NCBI RefSeq assembly: GCF_001642475.1
Contig: NW_019173971.1
Coordinates: 186,001 to 250,000, forward strand
DNA length: 64,000 nt
Direction: 5' to 3'
Source: Fonsecaea monophora
Taxonomy: Eukaryota; Ascomycota; Eurotiomycetes; Chaetothyriales; Herpotrichiellaceae
Part shown: piece by piece, positions 1 through 10,523 of the stretch
Layout of the letters: the number at the start of each line of letters is the position of its first letter
How positions within the stretch are numbered: the stretch's first letter is position 1
Position numbers and translations under genes: made by a program
The notes under the pieces: model-generated
Database searches by the model: none
Told to the model about the DNA's origin: nothing
What the model saw: the letters and a program-made list of their open reading frames with translations, nothing else

Positions 1-470
1 GCACTTTCCATGTGGCCTACATGTGGCCTACCATTTATCCAGCGAGTCACCTACTACGCCTTGAACAACCGCGCCTAGCTGGTTGGAGGCCACATTCACA
101 GGGCGCCCTTACTCGTATTGCTCAGCCCTCGTGTGTAGGGTGAGTTGGTTCAAGGTGCCAATTTCCGATGGGAGCCACCATCCCCGCATCAACCAGCTGG
201 CTGCGTCTAAGCCTCTCGCCAATGGCCTAGGAGGGCCCGACAGGTCTTTCACAAGGCTGAGCAGCTTGTCGACGTGGACTTGAATAGTGAGTCACCAGGT
301 AGGGTGAAGAGGAGAGTATAAAGGGCTGCTCACGAGGAGTTGTCATGGACTCCTTTCCCAAGGACTCGAAGACCTCAATCATTCTTTTGTCCTCCAGCCA
401 TAGCTCCTGGTGTTTTTCCACTGGTTGAGCGCCAATTAATATACCACAAATTGAGCATCGTGTGACCACG
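1..470. other. intergenic, possible gene remnant
   Basis: No convincing gene was found. The minus strand has an open frame (469 to 227) with a C-x2-C start (CSICG) followed by an acidic/aromatic stretch, which faintly resembles the N-terminus of some fungal F-box-like hypothetical proteins. It has no ATG (it begins at GTG) and ends in low-similarity sequence, so it could be a decayed 5' fragment or chance. Confidence 0.3.
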
Positions 471-1220
471 ATGCCACGCCGTTTTCATGACTCCATCAAC
501 ACAGAGCCTCAAAAAGATCTACGATCTCAGAAACGCAGCAAAAACCGGCTCGCGAAGCAAACCGCCAAATATTATGGATACCGTTGTGTGCAGCCCGGCT
601 GGATCGACCAAGAGTATTTGTCCATGAGCGGATTACCACGAAACCCCTCCTATCCCAGCCCTAGCATCTTCGCAAGCTCCGATCCCCTTCTTACAGATGC
701 TGCCAACTTCAAGGTGGCAACATGGACCAAACGTGACATGTGGCTGGACCGTGACGCGGACATTTGGCCACTCGACATAAGACGCCATAAAGGACGGAGG
801 ATAAGGGATAAATTCTGCTGGAAGTGGAACGAGCTAGAATTTGGCCGAAGGACGAAGCAGAAGTCTCGGTATCTCGACTTCGCCACTGAGGATGGCGAAT
901 ACTTGGCCGTGGACCTTGATCTCGACATGGACAACTCGGTCTACTGGGACTTTGAAGAACACTGGTTCGATGACCCTGATGAGATTCGCAACGATCGGAA
1001 CGAGCGACTGCCCCGCTATGTCAGTCTCGATGGCGAACTTTACACGGAAGATATCCCGGATGAGGTCGACTCTGAGTACGCTGACAGTCTTTGCGAGCGC
1101 GAACTTAGACAGCTTTATTACGACACCAGCGACGGAGACGATTTCAGCATCATTTCAGAACTAGAGCTATTGGATACTCAATCCTCAGCTTCGATTGAAG
1201 ATGATTATGAAATGATTTGA
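471..1220 (+). CDS. hypothetical acidic protein
   Basis: This is a single-exon frame of 249 codons starting at the first ATG (471); an in-frame GTG lies nine bases upstream. I do not recognise the family. The N-terminus is basic (KRSKNRLAKQ), the middle is rich in Trp, Arg and Lys, and the C-terminal half is strongly acidic with many Asp, Glu and Tyr. There is no signal peptide or membrane segment. The basic-to-acidic layout and the absence of frame breaks argue for a real protein, possibly a lineage-specific one. It lies tail-to-tail with the phosphate-permease-like gene and shows no obvious link to the phosphonate genes. Confidence reflects that only length and composition support it. Confidence 0.6.
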   Translation: MPRRFHDSINTEPQKDLRSQKRSKNRLAKQTAKYYGYRCVQPGWIDQEYLSMSGLPRNPSYPSPSIFASSDPLLTDAANFKVATWTKRDMWLDRDADIWPLDIRRHKGRRIRDKFCWKWNELEFGRRTKQKSRYLDFATEDGEYLAVDLDLDMDNSVYWDFEEHWFDDPDEIRNDRNERLPRYVSLDGELYTEDIPDEVDSEYADSLCERELRQLYYDTSDGDDFSIISELELLDTQSSASIEDDYEMI

Positions 1221-1599
1221 GAATGATCGAGAGGCCTGAGTCACTCATGCGCAGGCGATGACTTTCCAGTGTACATTACCTTATTGCATTTCAGCGCTGT
1301 GTTACAATTCGGTAAAGGCAACTTCAATTGTCCCTTTGATTACAGGTAGACAACGAGTTTCTTGACACGGGCCAGCGCCCAGATCAACCACAAACATTTG
1401 AATAAGCATCCACGGTGAAGGCAGTAACTTCCCGTGACAGTCTAGGTCTAGCGAGAGCTTTTATTCTATGGTAAAGACAGTGAGACATTGGAGCAATCCT
1501 CCCATGGTGGAACGGAGTATGGAAATACTCTCTTTTATTTCCTCCCACCCTTCTAAGCGCCCACTACGCGGGTGTCGCTTCGGCTGGCGACGGTCCGTC
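1221..1599. other. convergent intergenic spacer
   Basis: This spacer lies between the 3' ends of two convergent genes. Nothing but presumed 3' UTR and terminator sequence is seen. Confidence 0.5.
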
Positions 1600-3397
1600 T
1601 CAGATAGACTCGAGGTCCCTGCCCTTGCCGTCGGCGCTCACATGGACTTTTGTGCTGCCTTCCAAGACGGGAGACTCGCCCATGCTCGACGCCGTGCCGC
1701 TGGCTTTGACACCATAGACGACGCCCTGTTCGATCTCGTCCAGAGTACGGCCTTTCGTCTCAGGAATCAACAGTGTGCAGAGAGCAGTGAGGGCCATGAT
1801 CCCGGACAGGATGCCGAGCACGGCAGGCAGACCGATGGCGTCCGTGAGCGAGCCAAAGGAAAAGGCGGTCACCATGGCACCGGCCTTGCCCGAGGCTGCG
1901 GCGATGCCGTGCGCGGTGCCGCGGACCCGGGTCGGGAACACCTCGACTGGTATAAGGAACGTGGTGCAGTTGGGGCCCATGTTGAGGACCAACTGCGACA
2001 GTGTGAACAGTGTCACCAGCCCGGCTGTGGAGCTGTGGTTGAGCACACCCGCCCAGATCGCGTACAGCACGGCGACGGCGGCACTGCAGTAGAATTGCTG
2101 TTTCACTCTCCCGATCCAGTCTGGGAGAAAAATTCCAATGTAGTAGCCTGGGAGATAACCCTGTTTTTCCCCCCCATAGCGTGGAGACGTCAGTATAATG
2201 CACTAGCTTACAATAACGAACTAGAGGAGTGGGAGATTCCATCTTACCGCAGCCGCTACGATGATGTTGCCGACGGCGGTGTTCCACAGGGTATGCCACG
2301 GAGTTGGTCCCTTGCCGTACCCAATTCTCGAAAGCACGATGCTCTGGTTGAGGTTGACTCCGTAAAAGGCAATATCGCTTGAGGAATTTTTTTCGATTAG
2401 CATTTTGTTGCGGAGGATGGAAGAATTGTTTAGCTGGTCTAGCTTACAAGAGAAACCAGCACATGCTGACAGCGAACAGGACTTTCGCGTGCTTCCATTG
2501 CGAGAAATACTCCCTGAAATCTCGGAATTGCTCGCGGAGCCCGCGTTTGCCGTCCCTCTTGAGGGATGTCTCCTCGGCAACATCTTGGGATGTAAGCACC
2601 TGCCTCGTAAGGAGCTGAGGGTGGACTCACATTGTCGATAAGGCTTGCTTTCAGGCATTGTCAACCGGAAATAGAGTGTGATGATAAGTGGAATGAGTCC
2701 AATGCCGAACAACAACCTCCACACCCATTGCAGATGGTATATATTGTCGTTGACAGACGACTTGAAGGCAGCAAGGAGAACGAGATAGACAATGCCAGAA
2801 GTCATGCCTCCAAGACCGATAGAGGCAAACACTGTCAGGACCAGTTTCGCTCTCGACCGCAGGGGGTTGTGTTCAGCGGATAAAGCTGAGGTCATCGGAT
2901 AGTCTGCAGCAATGACATAAGCAACACTTTCGAAAGGGTTTCCTGTCACAGCTTACCTCCGCCGATGCCGATACCTGTCACCACACGAAACACGGACATC
3001 CATGCGACAACATCGTGGTGTGAGAAGCCCTTCCATGGCATCAAGATAACCAGCAAGGTTCCAAGTATTGTCACTATAAGCTCTTTGCCGTAGATCCTAT
3101 GACGGCCCAGGGCGTCGCCAAAGATGCCAAAGCCGATCTGGCCCACGATCATGCCCATGGAGAGCGAAGCTTTAATCGTATCTGCCGGGACAGTAGGGAT
3201 TGCGTTCTTCTCATCTTGGAAATAGAGATATCCGAGCATGGGAACAGCTGCGGGAGTCAGAACGTGGGACATCATGAAGAGGAAAAGGGGGACATACCAA
3301 GCCCGATGCTCAGGTTCAGGTATCCATCACCAAACAGACCAACACCTGCCACCACCAGGAATTTCAGAAAGGAGAAGCTGGAAGCTGTGTCGAGCAT
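1600..3397 (-). CDS. MFS phosphate:H+ symporter family permease (PHO84/GIT1-like)
   Basis: A 496-aa permease in six exons: 3397-3298, 3247-2957, 2903-2631, 2583-2448, 2377-2248 and 2160-1600. The frame is kept at every junction. The joined protein has the features of the phosphate:H+ symporter group of MFS: a short N-terminus (LFGDGYLNLSIGL), the GQIGFGIFGDALGR loop, the GIGIGGDYP signature after TM4, a central basic loop, the second-half VPVEVFPTRVRGTAHGI-type loop (here starting IPVEVFPTRVRGT) and the C-terminal PETKGRTLDEIE motif. The family includes phosphate importers (Pho84) and the glycerophosphodiester importer Git1. It shares a divergent promoter with the Zn2Cys6 regulator at 4136, and that promoter has two CACGTG sites. 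Next to C-P bond-cleaving genes it is a good candidate importer of phosphonate or phosphate (inference). Confidence 0.85.
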
Positions 3398-3652
3398 GAC
3401 GACAATGACCTTAATTTGTTGGTGCACCTTGACTTTAGGGGTATAAGTCGGTGATCAAGCTCCAAACTCAACCTCATTGCCATCATTGCAAATATACATT
3501 TTTTCAACTACCTTGGTCGGGATGAGGCTATCGCTGAGATCTCGGGCCAAGCCCGCAGTGACTGTATATCCTTTGAAGCACATGTTTTCAAGCAAGACAT
3601 GCTGTGAGGTGATCTAGACCGGCCATAACGAATTGAGGGACTTGGGGAAACC

Positions 3653-3658
3653 ACGTGC
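3653..3658. promoter_or_regulatory. CACGTG E-box (Pho4/NUC-1-type core)
   Basis: The hexamer is exact. CACGTG is the core bound by Pho4 in yeast and NUC-1 in Neurospora under phosphate starvation. It is placed between a phosphate-symporter-family gene and a regulator gene. Function is inference. Confidence 0.4.
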
Positions 3659-3878
3659 AAATGTGGTTTCAGAGATAATCTGACAAGATATCAATGAGGT
3701 CTGAATGGCCCCTGTTGACTTCCTTCCGATGTCTGGGACGAAGACCGATGATCCATTGAGGATCCTGCGAGGATTAGGTCTTGGAGCGAAGAGGACGTCA
3801 GCCACTCGCCGACTGGGCCGAGTTGTCTAGACACGACAGCCTCGAGATGAGTGGGATACGGGTGGCCATATATCCTAC

Positions 3879-3884
3879 CACGTG
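3879..3884. promoter_or_regulatory. second CACGTG E-box
   Basis: A second exact hexamer, about 225 bp from the first and about 250 bp upstream of the regulator's ATG, inside CCACGTGG. Two copies in 738 bp is more than chance predicts (roughly 0.2 expected). Confidence 0.4.
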
Positions 3885-4135
3885 GACAGGGATGAGGAGA
3901 GAAAAGTGGCTTGTAATGACGACTGCTCTCGGTTATGAATTTGTGAGTTAAGTTGTAATGTCAAAAGATATCTTGAATCCCGCTCAAGCAGCGAGATCCA
4001 ATCACGTCAGCAGATTAAACGGCCGGCAATTGGTTGGAGAAGCACGACATTTGATCGACACGGCATCCAGGCAGAGTTCCTTTTCCTCCTTCTACTCTCC
4101 TTGTCACATTCGCCCGTATTAGCGCGACTGGAACC

Positions 4136-6266
4136 ATGGCGACAAGCCCGAGCGACCCCGGCTCATCAGCCGTGCAGGCTCTGCGTGAGTCCTTTGGCGA
4201 CCGCAAGCCTATCGACATTAGCCGGAAAATCACAGCGTGCGTTTCTTGCCGGAAGCAGAAGATCAAATGCCACATGGGAGATGGCACTCCACCATGCGCG
4301 AGATGTAAGAAACGAGGACTCTCATGTGTCGTCAATCGCAGTTTGCAAATGCTCCTTGAAAGCGATGTAGCGTGAGTCTGATTCTCATCCACTTCTACCA
4401 CCCTTTCATGAGGCGACATGGGCCAGTCCCGTGAGGATAGAGGCAATAGCCACGATATTTGGCGACAACCTCTGACAGCTGGGCGAACTTGTGGACCGGG
4501 GCTGGTGCCGTGTCGTCTCGTCCAATCCAGTGTAGGCCTTTCACGATCAAGGCTGACCCCAGCAGATGGAAAGCCAACATTGAAGAAAAATTGCGCATGT
4601 TAGAAGACTCTGTCAGGCAGCTCAATCAACGATCTTCGGACAGTCAGAATGCCCCATCTTATGTGCCCCAAGACAGTGCTTCTTCGACCATCCCAACCAA
4701 TCAAGATGCTACCATGGCTACTGAGCAGCGTCAACCGACGGAGCCAGGCTGGGAAGTCGTCATGGACCTGAACAGAGGGCCGGGTGTGGTGCCGGCATCT
4801 TGCGTGTCGGAGGTAGCAGAAGCCTCGCCAGAGGTAGCCCGTCAGAACATGGCTGACACTCTCGACGTCATTGACCAAGGTATCATCACGCTCGCAGATG
4901 CGGAATCCTTCTTCCAGTTGTACGCTCGGCGCCTTGATCATTTCCTGTACAGGATTCTGGCAGAGCACGACTCGCTGGCAAGCGTCCGGAGAAGCTCGCC
5001 ACTGTTGACCGCCGCTATCTGTGCCGTGGGAGCCCTGCATACTCCCTCCAACTTATATCACGCTTGCTACCAGCACTTTGTCAATTTGGCGTCTTCCAAG
5101 ATGTTTTCCAAGAAGAACAATCATGATGACGTCCGCGCATTTTGCATTGGTGCCTTCTGGATAAGTGATATGTCGTGGACGCTTGTCGGAGCAGGCAAGT
5201 CTGCACTTACTGGTGTTTCCCGAGAACCTTGTGCTGACTACAATGCCCTATACCAGCTGCTCGGCTTGCGGGCGAGTTGAACCTCCACCGCTGTATACCC
5301 AAAGCTCCTCACACAAAGCGTGCTTGTTATCTACGGACCAGATTGTACTATCTTGTCTTCGTTTGCGACCACCATTTCTCAATCTGCTACGGGAGACCAC
5401 CCTTGACCAGGGATTTCACATCGATCACTCCTCCAAGTCAGTTTCTGCAGTCTGAATTTGTAACTGAGGACGATTCTCGGCTTGTCAGCCAGGTGGAGAT
5501 CTGGACCATTAGCACTCGTGTCTTTGATCAATTTAGTCTGGATCCGGAAGCCCATCTGTCCGATCAACTTATCCCACAACTCCGCCGGTTAAGCATTGCA
5601 TTGGATACCTGGCGAGCTGATTGGAACGAGCGATTCCACTTCAATGAATGCGTCGGTAACTACCCGCGGAAGGGAGTAGGTCTGCATTACCATTTTGCGA
5701 AGTTGTTTCTCTGCTCCCACGCCTTTAGGAGAGCCCCTGTTGCCGAAGGCGAGCATCTCCAACTGGATCCGGACCTAGAGGAGTTTGCTACGAGCGCAGT
5801 ACAGTCGGCGATTTCGATCCTGCAAGTCATTGCTGCAGATCAAGAGATCCAGTCATATTTAGATGGCCTCCCTGCCTATTTCGATACAATGATCGCGTTC
5901 GCCTTTGTTTTCCTCCTCAAAATTACCATCAGGAACCCTGCCAACCTGCGGGTCGACAAGGCCGGGATATCTGAGACTTTGGACGTGCTAGCCACCGTCT
6001 TGAATAATATAACAAGTTCAATGCACCCACGCCACCTGCTAACCAGCATTGCAAGCAGTGCTCGAAAGCTGTTGGATCGGTTCTCGGGCCAGGAAGCCTT
6101 TCCGGCACAGCCTCAGGCTGCGCCAGGCCCATTGACTGCCTTTGACCCAGACAATCAGTGGCTCAGCCCTGCAGACGCCATGTTTCTCGAGAATTACGAC
6201 TTTCTGTATTCACCAAGCGGTGATCTCAATTTTGACGGTGACCTCGGGTTTTCCCGCCATCAATAG
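4136..6266 (+). CDS. Zn2Cys6 transcription factor, probable regulator of the phosphonate cluster
   Basis: A 624-aa protein in three exons: 4136-4371, 4566-5194 and 5257-6266. The N-terminus has a binuclear zinc cluster, CVSCRKQKIKC followed by CARCKKRGLSC, with six spaced cysteines. A coiled-coil-like linker follows (KLRMLEDSVRQL), then a fungal-specific transcription-factor domain with typical features: FWISDMSWTLVGA, ARLAGELNLHRC, and LVFVCDHHFSICYGRPP. Joining exons 2 and 3 needs a GC-AG intron (donor GCAAGT at 5195); with it the conserved SWTLVGA-ARLAGELNLH stretch reads through cleanly. The first intron (194 bp) is long and could hide a tiny exon. It is divergent from the phosphate-symporter-like gene and convergent with the PhnZ-PhnA fusion gene, which makes it the natural candidate regulator. 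Confidence 0.85.
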
Positions 6267-6291
6267 GCAACGCCATCTGGCAAGGGCCCTC

Positions 6292-8332
6292 TTACCAGTT
6301 AAGAGCCAGGTCAAAGGCATCGAAATTCCTCCACTGCCGGTCCTCAACTTGAGTGCCGGTAGGGTGAGATCTCAACAGAGGGATCAACTGCTCAGACAGC
6401 CCACCGTGGGAGCGAAGCCGATGGTCATGCAGATTTTCGAGGGCGTGTTCTTCTTTTCGACTTCCCAGAACGGCATTCTCCTTGGCGACCAGCACGATGT
6501 CTCCCTCGCGGTCGAGGGGCATCTCGAACATCTGAGAAGCCGTCGGTCCGTCCAGGGCAAGTTCGATTTCTGGAAAGGTTCGACAGTAGGCCAGGGCGTC
6601 GTCAATGCTGATGTCTGCTCGGTTCAAATATACCCTTACAAAAGAGCCCAATGCGCCGTGGTGGCGGACGAAAGGGTCTGTGATCGGGCAAATGACTCTC
6701 GAGGAGCCATGGCCAAATTTTTGATCCAGCTCTTCTTCAACGAAAAGGACGTTTGGTGTACCGTCATCCTTGGATTTGTCGCTCATTCCGTGATCTCCGG
6801 TCACGACAACAGTCGCCCCTAGTTGGACCAAGCGACCGATACAGTCATCAACAGTCGCCATGAAGGCATTTGCTTCCTTGCTACCCGGGGGAAATTTGTG
6901 CTGGACATAATCCGACAGGGTGAGATAGAAGAAATCAGCCCGGTCTTCTTCGAGTAGTTTGATCCCGGCCTTGAGCACAAATAGAGACAGATCTCCTGAG
7001 TATTGATCCGGAGCGGCAATTCCCAGCCACTTCTCGACATCAGATATGCCGTTCTCGGCCTGGGTACACTTGTCGGCATATTGGGCTGAAAAACAGATGT
7101 CTCCGCACGAGCAGTTTAGGCCGTGGTTGATGATTGCCCTCAGCTTGTCTTTTGCAGTTATGGCAGCGACACGCACGCCTCGCTTCGACATCTGCTCCAG
7201 AATGGTTGAACCTCGAAGCAATGCGTCGTCGACAATCATTTCCTCCTTTCGAGTCGTGCGGTCCAAGAAGAAATTCCCCGCGATCCCGTGCACGGATGTT
7301 GGCGCCCCAGTGATGATGGAGACGTTGTTCGGGTTGGTGAATGATGGCATGGCGCATTTCGCGGTGGCGGCGAAGCCGGATTGGACAAACTTGGCCATGT
7401 TGGGGGTGATGCCGTCGGATATCCCTTGGTCGAGGTATTCGGGATCAAAGCCGTCAACGCAGATGACGACTGTGGGTTTTTCTGGGAGCTTGTATTTTCG
7501 TCCGTGCAATTCAAAGACAGATCGCGAGGCTAACCATTCCGTTTTCTCGAGATCAGCTTTTCTGCGACCTTTTGGGGACCATGGAGGGAAGAGCACGGTT
7601 CGTCGCACTTACCCAGGAGGCTCTTGGTCGCCATGCGTTCGTAGTATTCGAGCGGCAGTGTCGCCATCTTGGGGACCTTGGCCGTGTCGTCCCAGCGTCG
7701 AACAGCCAGTTTGGCCTGTAGCAGGGGATCCCTTTGCGCCTCGGCGACCTGCTCCGGGGTGAATGTCCCGCCCTGGTTTCCCATGTCTTGTCAGTCTCGA
7801 GTCTCTCTCCGGGGGGATGTTCGTCTCGCGCTCAGCCCGAGAGCGAGCGAAACAGAGACAAGGAATGAGATTACGCCAAAAATAACGGACGACGAAAACG
7901 AACCTGGAATTTCAGAGTCGTCTTGCTCGACTGACTCAGCCCGTCGTAGTACCCCTTATCCACGGCCGTCAGATATCTCTTCGCCATGACGTGCGCGCCC
8001 ACCAATTGGCATATGGACTCGTTGAACCCCAGGCCGCGGAGGTACTTCTCGCCCAGGACCTCGTGGCTGCCGCGGCCGACGAAGACGCCGTCCGGCGCGA
8101 TCATGGCCGGCATCTTCGCCGCCGCGGGGATGAAGCGGCCCACGTCGTGGAGCAATGCGCCCAGCACTGTGTCGTCGTCCGCGCCGGCTTGGACTGCGAG
8201 TTGTCCGGTCTGCAGAGTGTGTTCGAGCTGCGAGACCTGCTCGCCGAGGTAGTCGCCCTGGCCTTGGGCGGCGATGAAGTGGAATAGTTCCTTGACGCAT
8301 TCGCGCGCGTGGCGCTCGACGGAGGGGAGCAT
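6292..8332 (-). CDS. PhnZ-like HD oxygenase / PhnA-like phosphonoacetate hydrolase fusion
   Basis: Three exons (8332-7904, 7772-7613, 7529-6292) give 608 aa in one frame. Residues 1 to about 190 match PhnZ, the mixed-valence di-iron oxygenase that cleaves 2-amino-1-hydroxyethylphosphonate to glycine and phosphate. Y28 and E31 (substrate loop, DYLGEQVSQLEH) and metal ligands H38, H62-D63, H90, H114 and D171 all fit. Residues about 210-608 match PhnA, the alkaline-phosphatase-superfamily phosphonoacetate hydrolase: D222, nucleophile T261 (SFTNPNN), D403 and H407, D442-H443 (TGDHG) and H487 (HHGALGS). The PhnA part has no ATG upstream of its conserved start, and the HD part has no stop at its natural end but a GTAAGT donor. 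Intron 7530-7612 joins them in phase. The alternative is two genes with a missed start codon. It is divergent from the PhnY*-like gene. Likely cytosolic. Confidence 0.85.
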
Positions 8333-9064
8333 TTTCGTCCTTTTCTCTCTCTCGTTTTCTTCTCTAAATAAGTCTTTCTTGTAGACTTTCTCTTTAGTGC
8401 CTGGATTTCGTTTGGCGCCGAAGATGGCAGATGGAAACTATACGTCTGGTTGTTTTCAGACGAAGAATCAGAACGAGAATCAGAGGTTGAGGAGTTGAGG
8501 AGTTGAGAAGTTCGAGGACTTTTCTTTTCGGCGGGATATGTGTCTTGGATATTCAAGCAATTGTCCATCTGCCTCCTTCGTCTACTTGCGGTGCTTACAG
8601 CCTGTCAATTGGCCCGGAGTGGGTGATGGTCGGCGGATGCCCGATAACGGGTCACCTACGCCGGACTGAAGATCGAGCTTTGTATCCTGCAATGGCGGAC
8701 GTGCGGTGAACTGCCACCTGTGCTGATTCACTGGATACTTAGACTCTCCCTAAGGAAGACATGACAAGTCTTTCGAGTACCTGAAGGGTGTCGAGCAAGA
8801 CCGACTCCTGCGATGCTTCGAAGCGGAGTTCGACCGATTCCATGGCGCCGGCATGAAGACCGCAAGGCTGTGAACCAGGGGGGCCCCAGACGCCTTGAAG
8901 TCGTGCAGTATTAAACAGCCGGGCCATTTTGGCTCGCAATTGGGATGCCTAGAAAACTACAGGCTGAAAGCTCTTTTTCGTCTGTGTGACGTTATTTCGA
9001 GAGTAAAGCTCGACTTCGATTTCCTTTTCGCTTTCGCGAGATTAAACGCTCGAGTCCTCAAGCC
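8333..9064. promoter_or_regulatory. divergent promoter, PhnZ-PhnA fusion / PhnY*-like dioxygenase
   Basis: This is 732 bp between two divergent starts, so both pathway genes can be co-regulated. It carries CGG/CCG triplet pairs of the kind Zn2Cys6 factors bind: CGG-N4-CCG at 8634-8643 and CGG-N10-CCG at 8648-8663, about 300 bp from one start and 400 bp from the other. No CACGTG was seen. A pyrimidine-rich tract lies just upstream of the fusion gene ATG. Confidence 0.45.
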
Positions 9065-10155
9065 ATGCCGTCCTTCGTGCCGAGCCCGGAAATGGTGCAG
9101 CAATACCACCGCGACGGCTATCTCGTGCTCCGTGCAGAAGAGCACGGCCTCGTCACGCCTGAGCAGCTACAAGCCTGGACGGGGGAGGTGCGCGAGTGGC
9201 CGGCAGAAAAGGGCAAATGGATGCCATACCACGAGGTCAACACCGATGGCACGCGACAGCTCATGCGCACCGAGAACTTTGTCGACTATCATCCCGAGTT
9301 CCACGCGTTGCTGTGCGGTGAGGCCCTGGCGAGGATCCTGAAGAGTGTTTCGGGAGATGTAAGTTCAGTTCAGTTTCAGTTTCGCTTTGGCGCTCGTCGT
9401 GTCACGGCGTGTTGCGAATGATTGCCTACCTGCCTGCTTGGTCGCTCGCGGCCCTGCGCCTGCGAATGTTTTGAATGCATTGGACTGGACTCGAGTTAAT
9501 CCATGTTCCGTGTTGTGTTTCTGCAGGACATGCTCCTCTTCAAAGACAAGATCAACTACAAACTCCGCTCGGGCAACGGCTTCGCGGCGCACCTCGACGC
9601 GCCCGCGTACGACCACATCGGCAAGATCGAGCACCTCACGGCCAACTTTGCCGTCGACGAAGCGACCGTCGACAACGGCTGCATCGAGGTCGTCCCGGGC
9701 TCGCACCGCATGCCCGTCGAGCTGTCCCACGGCGGCGCCATCTCCAAGGCCTGGGAAGACGGCCACGAGTGGGTCAAAGTCCCGCTGCGGCCGGGCGACG
9801 TTCTCCTCTTCGGGAGCCACCTCGCGCACAGGAGCGCGCCGAACCGCTCCCCGAAGAACAGGAGTAGCATCTACGCGACGTACCATGGGAAGAGTGACGG
9901 GTTGGACCTGAGGCGGAGGTATTACGAGCATCGGAGGGAGAATTTCCCCCCTGACCACGGTGGGTTTCCGAGAAGCCATTCTCTCAAGATTTTGCCTCTG
10001 GTGCGGGAGGCTGACGTTTTTTTTTTTTGTGTGTCACAGAACGCGTAGCTGGAAAGGATTACAGCCAGGGTTACAAGACGTACGGGTTCGCCGCTCCATT
10101 CATGTCGGAGAAGCAGGTTGAACAGGACACGGCTAGGGTACAACCTGTCCATTGA
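9065..10155 (+). CDS. PhnY*-like Fe(II)/2-oxoglutarate dioxygenase
   Basis: A 280-aa protein in three exons: 9065-9358, 9527-9959 and 10040-10155, in frame throughout. It belongs to the phytanoyl-CoA dioxygenase (PhyH) family. Iron ligands are visible as H120-x-D122 (AAHLDAPAY) and probably H199 (LAHRSAPNRS), followed by Arg residues suited to 2-oxoglutarate. The KDKINYKL stretch before the HxD and the C-terminal GYKTYGFAAPF tail resemble the bacterial 2-aminoethylphosphonate dioxygenase PhnY*, which makes 2-amino-1-hydroxyethylphosphonate, the substrate of PhnZ. Its divergent neighbour carries a PhnZ-like domain, so enzyme and partner are head-to-head. A different phosphonate substrate, such as a trimethylated form, is possible. 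The name should not be confused with the unrelated phosphonoacetaldehyde dehydrogenase also called PhnY. Confidence 0.85.
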
Positions 10156-10523
10156 GGCGGGAGGCATTGAAAGAACTACTGGAAGGGCCGAAGTTCTGTG
10201 AGGGGATTTTCCTGAGGTCCATCCTAGGGCATATTTTCAAGTTGGATGTTCTTACTCGTCGCTCCCATTTCTTCTGATTTGTGAGATGGATGTGTACCTG
10301 AGAGGCAACGGGGTCGAGGTGAGGCAAGGCAAGGGCACTCACGCTTGAATGCTTCGAGGTCAGCCGTCGGCAACGGAGGATGTGCTATGTGTGTGATTCA
10401 TTAGCCAGACTCTCGGCGAGAGACACCCTTATCCTCATAAAAATATTCACCATGATCAAAAATGGACGGACTCAAAAGCCGTGAGAAAAGGATGGTGGAG
10501 GAAATTCTGCCCGTCTGGGGCTT
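10156..10523. other. convergent intergenic spacer
   Basis: This is the 3' spacer between two convergent genes. Nothing recognised beyond UTR-like sequence. Confidence 0.5.

Larger units (their letters stand above)
3398..4135. promoter_or_regulatory. divergent promoter, permease / Zn2Cys6 regulator
   Basis: This is 738 bp between two divergent gene starts. It contains two CACGTG hexamers (3653-3658 and 3879-3884). A short minus-strand frame at 3805-3614 shows no recognisable product. Confidence 0.55.

Noticed and set aside
3614..3805. Minus-strand 63-codon frame
   Set aside because: No domain, lies in a divergent promoter that holds two CACGTG sites; most likely chance.
7530..7784. Separate short protein beginning MGNQGGTF
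   Set aside because: It is the second exon of the fusion gene: the Met falls inside the intron, and QGGTFTPEQVAEAQ continues the PhnZ-like domain after KF at the exon 1 end.
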